Positions 40,052 to 47,504 of a stretch of 47,504 nt of DNA are shown here, in pieces. Each line of letters starts with the position of its first letter. Positions within the stretch are counted from its first letter, which is position 1. Made by a program: the position numbers and the translations under genes. The notes below the pieces were generated by a model. The model ran no database searches, was not told where the DNA came from, and worked only from the letters and a program-made list of their open reading frames with translations. Source of the DNA: Methylomicrobium sp. (GTDB taxonomy: Bacteria; Pseudomonadota; Gammaproteobacteria; Methylococcales; Methylomonadaceae); the NCBI GenBank assembly GCA_018333785.1, contig JAGXSU010000178.1, forward strand, positions 1 to 47,504. The letters run 5' to 3'.

Positions 40052-42217
40052 TTATGACGCTATATCAACTATCAGTGAGCTGGCTTCCAATTTTAAATTT
40101 CTGGCTCTTCTCAGCATGGGATTCCGGATGCTTGGAACTTGTAACACTGCCGCTGTCGCTTCCAGTCTATAGGCGGCTTCCAATTTTTTTACCGCTTCAG
40201 GATAAGGTAATATTTGTCCTTCAGTCAGCACCTCTATCGCGTCTTCGGTATCGGCCATCGCGAGCTTAACCATTTCTCTTCCGTTTGTGGCATTAAGCTT
40301 CATTGCCTGTTCCAGCAAATGATTGGAATTACGTATATTTTCCAGAGTATTGATGCTTCTCAGGAAGAGGGCAACTGCGACTACTTGCGATGAGCCTATC
40401 TTGACTTGGCGGTCTTTACGAGAAGCAGTGAGATGGCCGGGTGAGTTGTTAAATGCGTCGGTGTTGTAATAAGCAACCGCTTCTTCTATCGTATTGACGC
40501 TGTTGTTGTGAAAGAAAGGCGCTGTGTCAGCCGCTTCAATAACTGTGGGTGTATTAAAACGTCCGTCACCATAATTGCAAGGCGCTTCTTCATCCTGTTG
40601 CGAACGTAAAAGGCTGCTGCAATCGCCATGAGGATCGGTCCCGAAGCCACCGTCCATAGGTGTGTTGGGATCAATAAGGACAGCAGCCTGATCCCTCATC
40701 ATTTCTATGCCGGTATCACGGGTTGGATTCCCATTGGTCGTGGAACTGATTGCGCCTGCATTGGAGTGGCATCCGTTACAGTTCGCTGACTTTCCGAATA
40801 CCGGTTTTCCTGACGAGTCAACCGGATTTTCTTTGGTGTCGAATAACACTTTTCCGCGTTGCACTATTTCTGATTTGAAGGTCATTTTGCTCAAATTTAA
40901 GTCTTCACTGCGGCCTAACGACAGCATATAAAGCTCAAGTGCCGTTAATTCAGCGTCAGTAGGCAAGCGAAAATCTTTACCCGGCTGTCTGTTTAACGTT
41001 TTTGGAAAATGCTGTACGACTGCGCCGATGGTAAATTCGCGTAAGGATCCGTTGCCCACTGAGCCATCACCAGACCACCCCAAAGCATGTTCAAATGCTT
41101 CATCTTGGGGGAACTCGCCTTTATTGGCCACCAATTCAGTTGCGATGCTGGTCGATAGTGCCAGCAAATGAGGGACACTGCGCATGACGCCGGGGTTGTC
41201 AAAGCCATCGATATTGCTCAATACCAAGCCCATTTCCCGCATCAGTCTGGGTTTTTCCAAATCCTTGAGAGCGGGGAGGGTCTCGGCAATAAACAAAGGA
41301 TCATTTTTTGGCAGCTTGGCTATGTATTTCGGATCAATGGTATGGTTGTTATCCAGTCTATGGCAGGTAACGCAAGTGCGGCCGTTTCCATTGAAAGTTT
41401 CATTGATAAATAGCCTGCGTCCTTCAGCGATTTCTGCACCGAGTACGCTGCCCAGATTGGTTTGTGAGGGATTGGCTGCCTGCGCGGATTTGGGTAATAA
41501 AAACTCAAAAGGTATCTGTGAACCAGGTTTTGAAATGACTTCACCCACTTGAGTCAAAGTCCATGGCTTGTCTGAATAATACAAGCGTTGTAATGCGCCA
41601 GGTGCACCGCTGATGACAATCGATTGATCCGGTCTAATGCCGGCGGGTGTTATGGCCAGCATATCTATCTTAAAATTTTGCAGTTCATCCTGCTTTAATT
41701 GAGTATTCAGTTCGGCAGAGTTGCCGTTGTGGTTCAGCTTCCCAATCCGGTAATAGCCGTCAGCCGGTTCAGGTTTTACTGTGTGTTGATCGCCTTCTTT
41801 GTTATCAACTAACCATACGTCATAGCTTTTGTTATCCAGCCCTTTTACCTGGACTGATAAATCACCCTTCATAAGATCCAGCTTAAACAGTCCGCGCGCT
41901 GATGTCGGCGTTGCAGAAAAAATGCGAGAGTAAGCCAAAGGGATTTTTAGCGTTGTAGGACTGCCGCCACTGGCTTCGTAGTTGTTTTTCCAGTTGCTGA
42001 ATATCGTGCTCAACGCGTCTTGATTGCCGTGGCCCAGTACCGGTTCATTACTGAATTCAGTTGAAGACTGCAAAGAGTAAAATGCAGTTATACCGATGAT
42101 TGTCATGACGCCTGTCAGCGTGTAAGCTCTTTTTTTAATCATACTTAAAAGTTTGGGGCTAGAAGGCAAAGTAGGGGGCTCAATAATCGGGGGTGTACAG
42201 TGCAATCTGGAAGCCAT
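40052..42217 (-). CDS. Large di-heme cytochrome c (MauG/CcpA-like peroxidase family)
   Basis: A 721-residue protein. A membrane anchor or signal lies at about 28-50 (YTLTGVMTIIGITAFYSLQS). An extra N-terminal domain at about 80-215 has GLDNKSYDVWLVDN and VISGAPGAL. The di-heme core has CVTCH at 282-286 and CNGCH at 480-484, RFNTPTVIEAADTAPFFHNN near 555-575 and VVAVALFLRSINTLE. The C-terminal tail is helical. Family enzymes reduce peroxide or oxidise proteins in the periplasm. The N-terminal domain and size (core family about 350 residues) are unusual. The ATG at 42142 (MIKKRAYTL) would also serve as a start and fits a signal anchor better. Confidence 0.82.
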   Translation of the reverse strand: MASRLHCTPPIIEPPTLPSSPKLLSMIKKRAYTLTGVMTIIGITAFYSLQSSTEFSNEPVLGHGNQDALSTIFSNWKNNYEASGGSPTTLKIPLAYSRIFSATPTSARGLFKLDLMKGDLSVQVKGLDNKSYDVWLVDNKEGDQHTVKPEPADGYYRIGKLNHNGNSAELNTQLKQDELQNFKIDMLAITPAGIRPDQSIVISGAPGALQRLYYSDKPWTLTQVGEVISKPGSQIPFEFLLPKSAQAANPSQTNLGSVLGAEIAEGRRLFINETFNGNGRTCVTCHRLDNNHTIDPKYIAKLPKNDPLFIAETLPALKDLEKPRLMREMGLVLSNIDGFDNPGVMRSVPHLLALSTSIATELVANKGEFPQDEAFEHALGWSGDGSVGNGSLREFTIGAVVQHFPKTLNRQPGKDFRLPTDAELTALELYMLSLGRSEDLNLSKMTFKSEIVQRGKVLFDTKENPVDSSGKPVFGKSANCNGCHSNAGAISSTTNGNPTRDTGIEMMRDQAAVLIDPNTPMDGGFGTDPHGDCSSLLRSQQDEEAPCNYGDGRFNTPTVIEAADTAPFFHNNSVNTIEEAVAYYNTDAFNNSPGHLTASRKDRQVKIGSSQVVAVALFLRSINTLENIRNSNHLLEQAMKLNATNGREMVKLAMADTEDAIEVLTEGQILPYPEAVKKLEAAYRLEATAAVLQVPSIRNPMLRRARNLKLEASSLIVDIAS

Positions 42218-42657
42218 CGTTCACACTTGGAATTGAGTGTTTAAAATTCTTTGAACTAAAACCTAGCAATATTGTGGCCATTATGTGAATATTAAATTAT
42301 AAAACAATGACTTATCGATTTAAATATAAGGTTTTCTAGTGTTTATTTAGTGAGATGGGTAAGCGTTATTCACGCAACAGGGCATATGACACAGGGCGTC
42401 GTGTTATTTAACCTATTTTAATTATTTATGCCCTGAAGCAAGCTTGAAATTTAAGCAATGGAATAAGATTTTTTTCGTTTATCCTGAAAAATCACAAGTT
42501 TCCCAGTTTTTATCGGTTTGTCCAGACTCTGCCGGGATGACGCCCCAGTCTTACGTGACAGCGCAGCCTTATTCAAATGATCGGCCATACAGTGAGGGCG
42601 TTCCATAAATGGAGCGCCACAACCTGACCAAGATAAATCGGATACTTTACGAAGGTA
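42218..42657. other. Gap of 440 bp, no feature recognised
   Basis: AT-rich next to the cytochrome gene, more mixed near 42500-42650. No ORF with coding character, no RNA gene and no clear terminator were seen. Confidence 0.4.
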
Positions 42658-44151
42658 TTAACTAAAAAGTTGATTTTGGTCTTGTCTGAGCTGAGCAATA
42701 TTTTCTTCAGTAAAATAAAACCGGTTTTTAAAAATCCTGTTCATGACTGCCAGAATTTGACGAAATTTGTAGGCGTTATGATGTGATTCGCCTTTCTGTT
42801 CTGAGGTTCGCCAACTTTGTTCGTCAGATATTCTGATTTCAACGCCTAAGGTATGTTGCTGGGTCATTTTGTTGATTTGATTTCTTCTGGCGTACAAAGG
42901 TGTTCCGGGTATCAGTATTTCATGCGTGTCGGTTGCCCTATGGATGGGCAAGGCGAACGTTATTTTACATTGAAATTTTCTATGGCCTTGCGAGGAGTGT
43001 TCGTTCTTTGCGGCATTGGCACTCAGTGCTGCATAAAAGGCCTGTGCCTGAGTTGCCAGTTCTTCTTCCTCCGGATCCTCTTGCCGTCCAGCGCTTCGGG
43101 ATAAGCTGATCATCAGTTTTCTGACGGCTTCTTTCATGCTTTCCGGTGTATCGAAGAGCGTTTGTGTAATCGAATGGGATGCCGTGTTCTCCTGCAAGAT
43201 AACGCCTCTTTTTTGGAGCGCATGAAAGAGTTTCAACGTATCGTTTTTATCCTTGAGAATAAAAGTTAGCGCCAAAATATCACGGATATCATAAGCTTCT
43301 CCTTCTAAGTCTTTGCCCAGTTTTGTGAACATGCTTTCCGGACTTTTCAGGCGGGCTTTGATCTCGATAATCTTCACTCTGACGCCGTCACCGCTATCGA
43401 ACACGATGTAGCCATGATTTTTATGATGGCAAATGGACTCGTTTAATTTATGGAAAAAAGTCGATATTTTGACGAAGGCATGCTGAGCTGAATCGCTTTC
43501 GGGTATATGGCGCGGATTTTCCCAGTCATAAATGAACAAATCATCCAGGCTCTGATTTTCGCCCGCTAAAAAAAAGCCTAATTGTGCGAAGTCATTAATA
43601 TCCTGGCTGTCTTCCTCGACCGATTTGATCAAATGACACATTTTTAGCAAAGCACAGGCGGTTTCTTGCCAGTGTTTTGGGACTCCCATTTGCCGGCCAC
43701 AATAACCATGAAATACCTTTGGATATTTACCCGAAGAGGCTAACAAGAATAGATGCCGGGGATCTTCAAGCGTCAAGTACTGAAACTCAGGATCATTTAA
43801 CGTTAATTCAAATTGGCCGATAGTTATAAGACACTGCCGGTAAAGTGCCTGATTATCGCCCCTTATTTCACAAAGCGCGATCAATTGGCTTTTTACAAAA
43901 GGAAACAGCCAATTGAAAAAATATTTATAAGTTTGTTTGATGTATTGAGTGGCCCTGATTTGCTCACTGGCTTGCAGTTCATCGTTGTTTACCGTATCAA
44001 AACCGCGGTTGCCCATCATTTTTGCGGCTTGTTTGAGGGCCGTTGAATAGTCTTTTGCCGGTAACAATAAATAGGGTGTCATTTCGGTTCTGTCCAGGAT
44101 GGAACCGAATATTTCATGATGCAGTTCGTGGCTTGAAGGTGTGTCATCCAT
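42658..44151 (-). CDS. Conserved protein with RelA/SpoT-like segment, TIGR04552-like
   Basis: A 497-residue cytoplasmic protein with no membrane segments. The N-terminal 200 residues are helical. The centre contains KIIEIKARLKSPESMFTKLG and EAYDIRDILALTFILKDKND, which resembles the nucleotidyltransferase core of RelA/SpoT-fold proteins (R-K-S-P ... DIRDI). The C-terminal part (KFQCKITFALPIHRATD, YARRNQINKMTQQHTLGVEI) may be a second strand-rich domain. I tentatively relate it to the TIGR04552 family of unknown function. It follows GH57 by 25 bp on the same strand, so it is in that operon. Nucleotide synthesis activity is not shown. Confidence 0.6.
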   Translation of the reverse strand: MDDTPSSHELHHEIFGSILDRTEMTPYLLLPAKDYSTALKQAAKMMGNRGFDTVNNDELQASEQIRATQYIKQTYKYFFNWLFPFVKSQLIALCEIRGDNQALYRQCLITIGQFELTLNDPEFQYLTLEDPRHLFLLASSGKYPKVFHGYCGRQMGVPKHWQETACALLKMCHLIKSVEEDSQDINDFAQLGFFLAGENQSLDDLFIYDWENPRHIPESDSAQHAFVKISTFFHKLNESICHHKNHGYIVFDSGDGVRVKIIEIKARLKSPESMFTKLGKDLEGEAYDIRDILALTFILKDKNDTLKLFHALQKRGVILQENTASHSITQTLFDTPESMKEAVRKLMISLSRSAGRQEDPEEEELATQAQAFYAALSANAAKNEHSSQGHRKFQCKITFALPIHRATDTHEILIPGTPLYARRNQINKMTQQHTLGVEIRISDEQSWRTSEQKGESHHNAYKFRQILAVMNRIFKNRFYFTEENIAQLRQDQNQLFS

Positions 44152-44176
44152 TGGATTTTCCTGTCCGTCTTCAGAT

Positions 44177-45790
44177 TTAATAGGGTGCCGTATTGTTATT
44201 TTTAGAACAGAACGTTCTGAAATTAATGTCCGGAAACAGATTATCCATGGTTTCCAAAGCTATAAGATAGCGCTCGTCAATGCGGTTTTTGCGGATACTG
44301 TCATGAAGATAATTAAACCGGGCCAAGTGATCCGTAATACGTTTGTTGGCGTATTCAACAGCTGTGCCTGATTTCATGATGAACGGCCAGTCTGACGCTT
44401 GGGCCAGTAGCACCGATCTTGCTGCCTGGTTTAATGTCCTTTCTTGTAAATTATTAACTGTCAGACGGGAAAGGTCGCAGGCCAGTTTTTCCATCTGGGC
44501 TTGGGCTTTATTAAGAAACGGGTAGATCCAGTCATTCGTCTCGTTAATCCAGTATTCGGAAGAGCCGTGTTCACCCCATGACGAGGCTTTTGGAATAATT
44601 TCATCGCTGACGGGAAATTGTTCCAAATAAGCCTGGCAATTGGTTGTCTTTAAGCCATGTTCCGGGGTATCAGCCAAGCGCAAAACCTGCTCCAGCCAAT
44701 GAGGTCCCTCGAACCACCAGTGACCGAACAGTTCGGCATCAAAAGGAGCGACGATGATCGGCGGTATTGCTGTTTCATCGGTCTGCGTATTGATTTGCTC
44801 TAGTTTTTGCTGAATAAAGTGTTGAGCATGACAACAGGCCTGGTCAAGTGCCTGCTTGGGATCATACAGTTCTTTTTCACTGTCTTTACCCGTAATGCGA
44901 TAGTATTTGATACCGGTCTGGATGCGGGTCATTCCATCCAGAATATAAGGCCCCAAATACTCCAAATCCAGATCAAAGCCAATATCTCGATAATACTCAC
45001 GGTAACTAAAGTCTCCCGGATAACCTTCCTGCGCACTCCAAACCTGTTTTGAAGAAGCGGGGTCCCTGCCAAAAACAGCGATTCCGTTATTTAACTTGTG
45101 CGCAGAATAAACCGTTTGTTTGATTGAATAGTCACTGGACGAAAGGCTGTGGCTGTCGACAAAAAAATAAGCAATGCCGGCTTCTTTCAAATGGTCTTCA
45201 AGGCCCGGATAATATCCGCATTCGGGTAACCAGAATCCGGTAGGCGCAAAACCCAAGTGAGTTTTAAATGTATCGATTCCCACCTTGATCTGATTGCGAA
45301 CGGCGGTTTCACTGATATTCAGTAAAGGAAGATAGCCGTGCGTGGCTGCTGTGGTTATCAACTCCAAATTGCCTAGCGAATGATGCCGTTTGAACTGCTT
45401 GAGCAGATCGCCTTGATAGCGATCCTGAAAATCGGAGCAGGATTTTACAAAAAATCGCCGGTAAAGTCGGGCCAGCTTTTGGTATTCGGGCTGGCTGCGG
45501 GTTCTGATGATTTCCTTTTCGGCAAGCTCTATCTGCCGGTGCAAAAATTCAAGATACCGTGCCCGCAACAGCTCATCAGTGAGCATGGATATCAATGTGG
45601 GCGATAAAGAGAGCGTCAGTTCATAATTGATCCGGTCTTTTTCCAATCGTTCTAATACATTTAACAATGGCAGATAGCATTCTGTAATCGCTTCGAATAA
45701 CCAGTTTTCTTCGAAAAAACTGTCGTACTCCGGATGGCGCACGAAAGGCAAGTGCGCGTGAAGAATGATGCTCAAGTAACCTTTTTTCAT
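44177..45790 (-). CDS. Glycoside hydrolase family 57 (1,4-alpha-glucan branching enzyme-like)
   Basis: A 537-residue enzyme. The GH57 entry motif is KKGYLSIILHAHLPFVRHPE. The catalytic Glu region is TGFWLPECGYYPGLEDHLKE. VAPFDAELFGHWWFEGPHWL holds the second catalytic acid. The C-terminal helical domain (about 405-525) has SSWGEHGSSEYWINETNDWI and LNQAARSVLLAQASDWPFIM. This matches the GH57 branching enzymes that form alpha-1,6 branches in glycogen-like glucans. ATG 45790 is preferred; a TTG at 45814 overlaps the upstream gene. DUF4912 stops 10 bp before it, indicating translational coupling. Confidence 0.92.
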   Translation of the reverse strand: MKKGYLSIILHAHLPFVRHPEYDSFFEENWLFEAITECYLPLLNVLERLEKDRINYELTLSLSPTLISMLTDELLRARYLEFLHRQIELAEKEIIRTRSQPEYQKLARLYRRFFVKSCSDFQDRYQGDLLKQFKRHHSLGNLELITTAATHGYLPLLNISETAVRNQIKVGIDTFKTHLGFAPTGFWLPECGYYPGLEDHLKEAGIAYFFVDSHSLSSSDYSIKQTVYSAHKLNNGIAVFGRDPASSKQVWSAQEGYPGDFSYREYYRDIGFDLDLEYLGPYILDGMTRIQTGIKYYRITGKDSEKELYDPKQALDQACCHAQHFIQQKLEQINTQTDETAIPPIIVAPFDAELFGHWWFEGPHWLEQVLRLADTPEHGLKTTNCQAYLEQFPVSDEIIPKASSWGEHGSSEYWINETNDWIYPFLNKAQAQMEKLACDLSRLTVNNLQERTLNQAARSVLLAQASDWPFIMKSGTAVEYANKRITDHLARFNYLHDSIRKNRIDERYLIALETMDNLFPDINFRTFCSKNNNTAPY

Positions 45791-45800
45791 GTCCTGTTGA

Positions 45801-46724
45801 TCAATGTAATTCAAAAATAAAGTGTTCAGAGCGAGTCTGGGAAAAGGATGAAAACGTCTCGTTGCGGTGCTTTTTGTCCCGTTGATTTTGCTCCAGGAGT
45901 GCGCTCATTTTTGTGAAAAAGAGATATTCATTTTGATCTTTCTTAGCGATGGAAACAAAATGCGCATTCTTTGGATAAAAATCGGTATTTAAGCGGTGTC
46001 TTTCATCAGTATCTTCGTAGTCAGGTAAATCATCATGACGGTTATTAGTATTGTAAACAGAGCGCACATGCTCAGCAGGTATCTTGACAATGTTGGATTC
46101 TGCGACCGGTTGTAGCGAATGACTGGGGCCTCTTTCTCCAATAACGGCGGAGTAAGCCGTGCCGGAGATTGGAATCCGAATTCTTTGGCTGTGTTTATTT
46201 TGAGGAAGCGGGGTATCAAAAAATAAGTTGGAATTGTTAAAAGATAGTGAATTATCGGGCAACCAGTAAATCCTGAGCGTTAAAGGCGGTGGGTCGGGTA
46301 TATTGGATTGAGCATTGAGTTGTGCGGGTTCAACAGACCATAGCGCATGTACATGATGAGGATCCACGGGCATGAGTAACAGCTCCGGTTTTTCAGTGCT
46401 GCGTGACGGAGCAAAATCCCGACTGACGGCCTGACTGATCTCCAGCAATTCATTGGTCGCTAATTTTAATCCGTGGCCTGGCGCTGAACGACCATGCTTT
46501 CGGTTGGGCGGATTGATTCGTGTGCCATTATTTATCCGTACGTTTGATACGTTTTCGTTCCGGTCCGGTGAAAATGTTTGGCTGATTTGCCGGCTGATAT
46601 CAAGCATCTCTTCTTGTGACAGATTGACTCTGGGATCGAGTCCTGATTGAGAAAGTGTCATCACCCGCCTTTGGTAGTTATTTAAGTCATCCAAGTTAAG
46701 TTGTATTTTATCGATTAAAAACAC
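45801..46724 (-). CDS. DUF4912-domain protein
   Basis: A 307-residue protein with a disordered N-terminal half rich in Asn/Arg/Ser, including two related elements, SQEEMLDISRQISQTFSPDR (about 36-55) and NELLEISQAVSRDFAPSRST. The DUF4912 domain follows from about 110: PELLLMPVDPHHVHALWSVE, LTLRIYWLPDN, RIPISGTAYSAVIGERGPSH. DUF4912 proteins are often encoded beside GH57 enzymes, as here, and are supposed to bind or regulate glucan. It is the first gene of the three-gene operon. Confidence 0.85.
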   Translation of the reverse strand: MFLIDKIQLNLDDLNNYQRRVMTLSQSGLDPRVNLSQEEMLDISRQISQTFSPDRNENVSNVRINNGTRINPPNRKHGRSAPGHGLKLATNELLEISQAVSRDFAPSRSTEKPELLLMPVDPHHVHALWSVEPAQLNAQSNIPDPPPLTLRIYWLPDNSLSFNNSNLFFDTPLPQNKHSQRIRIPISGTAYSAVIGERGPSHSLQPVAESNIVKIPAEHVRSVYNTNNRHDDLPDYEDTDERHRLNTDFYPKNAHFVSIAKKDQNEYLFFTKMSALLEQNQRDKKHRNETFSSFSQTRSEHFIFELH

Positions 46725-47154
46725 GGGATGCGAGAAGTAACAGTCAAATTAAGGTTCGATCAAGATTGATCCCGTTTTAAGGCTCAACTCGGCGTGATTT
46801 AAATTCTTTTGAAATAGGGACCTTTCACTTTTATTCACAGCTTTGGCGCTTGAACTCGAGAATGGAAAACAATGGGGGTAAGCGTTAGCTTGGAATAAGC
46901 CGCTAGTTCAAAATAGAATTAAATGCTCGACGATAATAATTCTATTAGTTTCTTAAAACACTAACCTTAGCGGATGATTTTTGCAAGGTAAATGAAAGGT
47001 TTTTCAGAAATGCATAAGGCGTAATAAATTAAAATTGTTTTTCATCAGTAAACAATCTATTAATTTATGACGTGTTGCTAAGTTTTACTTACGTACTTAT
47101 AGTTTAATCTGTGTTTTCAAACACATAGTGTAAAACTGACATGAGGATTAAATT
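46725..47154. other. Gap upstream of the DUF4912-GH57 operon
   Basis: About 430 bp with no gene. It must contain the operon promoter (minus strand) and that of the small ORF at 47155. A hairpin TGTGTTT-TC-AAACACA lies at 47110-47125, 29 bases before that ORF, and could be an operator. Nothing else is recognised. Confidence 0.4.
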
Positions 47155-47235
47155 ATGAGTTATAACAAATATGAAGTTATTATTGGTTTAATGTTTTTTA
47201 CTGGAATTTTGGCTCTTCCGGATTTTCCGTGGTAA
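47155..47235 (+). pseudogene. Small ORF cut by the ISL3 element
   Basis: ATG 47155 has TGAGGA 6-8 bases upstream and encodes MSYNKYEVIIGLMFFTGIL, a membrane-helix start, then runs into the insertion end (ALPDFPW, stop). The first 19 codons are host sequence and the rest derives from the IS terminal repeat. The intact gene would continue beyond the element. Confidence 0.5.
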
Positions 47236-47504
47236 CCCCAATATCTAGTGTTTCGCAAACAAGATCCGGTGTCCTTGTACGTCCAGCCAAATATGCTGGA
47301 ATAATCGACCCAGGTTATAAATGCCATAGCAGCGGCGCTTGATCACTTTGATTTTATTGTTCAGCCCTTCGACAAAGCCGCTAGTTTCGCGTCCAATAAA
47401 ATAGTTGGTGATCTTATCCTGCCAGTTATCCAACGTGGTGATAAAAGGCGCAAAACATTCTAAGCCTAATGCCTTGATGCGCCCCAGCCATTGCGTTAAG
47501 GCTT
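47211..47504 (-). mobile_element. ISL3-family insertion sequence, left part
   Basis: The outer end GGCTCTTCCGGATTTTCCG at 47211 is an ISL3-type terminal repeat. Transposase sequence follows 15 bp inside. The other end lies outside the window. Confidence 0.75.
47245..47504 (-). CDS. ISL3-family transposase, C-terminal part (partial)
   Basis: The frame is open to the right edge. It reads ALTQWLGRIKALGLECFAPF, then NWQDKITNYFIGRETSGFVE and GLNNKIKVIKRRCYGIYNLG, the C-terminal DDE region of ISL3 (IS204/IS1001/IS1096/IS1165) transposases, with Glu in GFVEGLNNKIK as the last catalytic residue. It stops normally after ILFAKH. Confidence 0.9.
   Translation of the reverse strand, partial: ALTQWLGRIKALGLECFAPFITTLDNWQDKITNYFIGRETSGFVEGLNNKIKVIKRRCYGIYNLGRLFQHIWLDVQGHRILFAKH

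Noticed and set aside
40911-40919. GGCCTAACG resembling an attC core
   Set aside because: It lies inside the conserved coding sequence of the di-heme cytochrome with no attC arms.
1-47504. CRISPR array, rRNA operon, replication origin
   Set aside because: No regularly spaced repeats, rRNA motifs or DnaA-box clusters were noticed in the window.

Overview
The window looks like chromosome of a gammaproteobacterium. The best guess is a methanotroph of the Methylococcales. Support comes from a mid-GC housekeeping set in gammaproteobacterial style (queA, mfd, a gcvR-bcp pair, gloB, mtgA, tex, cobO, a PA3496-type protein) together with secreted proteins ending in the VPLPA/PEP-CTERM sorting signal and exosortase-associated accessory proteins. 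The genus is inference, because no marker gene is present.

Layout. 1-4.1 kb is the tRNA-Leu-proximal end of a decayed integrated element. It holds Mu-like head genes (a head protein C-terminus and a gpG-type morphogenesis protein), a truncated follow-on ORF, about 0.9 kb of degraded sequence, and a P4-type integrase killed by one in-frame amber codon beside tRNA-Leu(CAA). 4.2-23.7 kb is core genome: queA, mfd, an AI-2E family permease, a gcvR-bcp-phoH-like operon, a SPOR-domain cell-envelope protein, gloB, mtgA, an OmpA/DUF4398 lipoprotein pair, a TIGR04073 exosortase-associated protein, tex and cobO. 24-28 kb holds a VPLPA-CTERM protein whose upstream region carries, in order, a 16-bp palindrome, a sigma-54 type promoter, a probable cyclic-di-GMP-I riboswitch and a terminator-like hairpin, followed by a 795-residue TPR lipoprotein of the PEP-CTERM type. 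28.4-30 kb is an IS3-family remnant next to a complete IS630-family element. 30-32.5 kb is a GC-rich response regulator/hybrid histidine kinase operon.

32.5-39.4 kb is accessory DNA ending at tRNA-Thr(TGT). It contains two decayed VPLPA-CTERM genes and one intact one, a repeated promoter/leader block of about 110 bp, three sites resembling integron attC sites with no integron integrase (cassette-like genes for a lipoprotein and for unknown proteins), a PD-(D/E)XK-like nuclease candidate, and a degraded second copy of the tRNA-Thr 3' half plus its terminator 1,180 bp from the real one. 39.4-47.5 kb contains a DUF218 pseudogene with three in-frame stops, a large MauG-like di-heme cytochrome, a DUF4912-GH57-unknown operon, and the end of an ISL3-family element that cuts a small ORF at the right edge.

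How it fits together. Proteins for the exosortase/VPLPA-CTERM surface-export pathway (TIGR04073 protein, TPR lipoprotein, several CTERM substrates, live and dead) are scattered over 15 kb without the exosortase itself. The best-preserved substrate appears to be controlled at two levels: an activator-dependent sigma-54 promoter and a c-di-GMP-sensing leader. That combined control and the integrase-less attC-like cluster beside tRNA-Thr are the two most interesting parts of the window.
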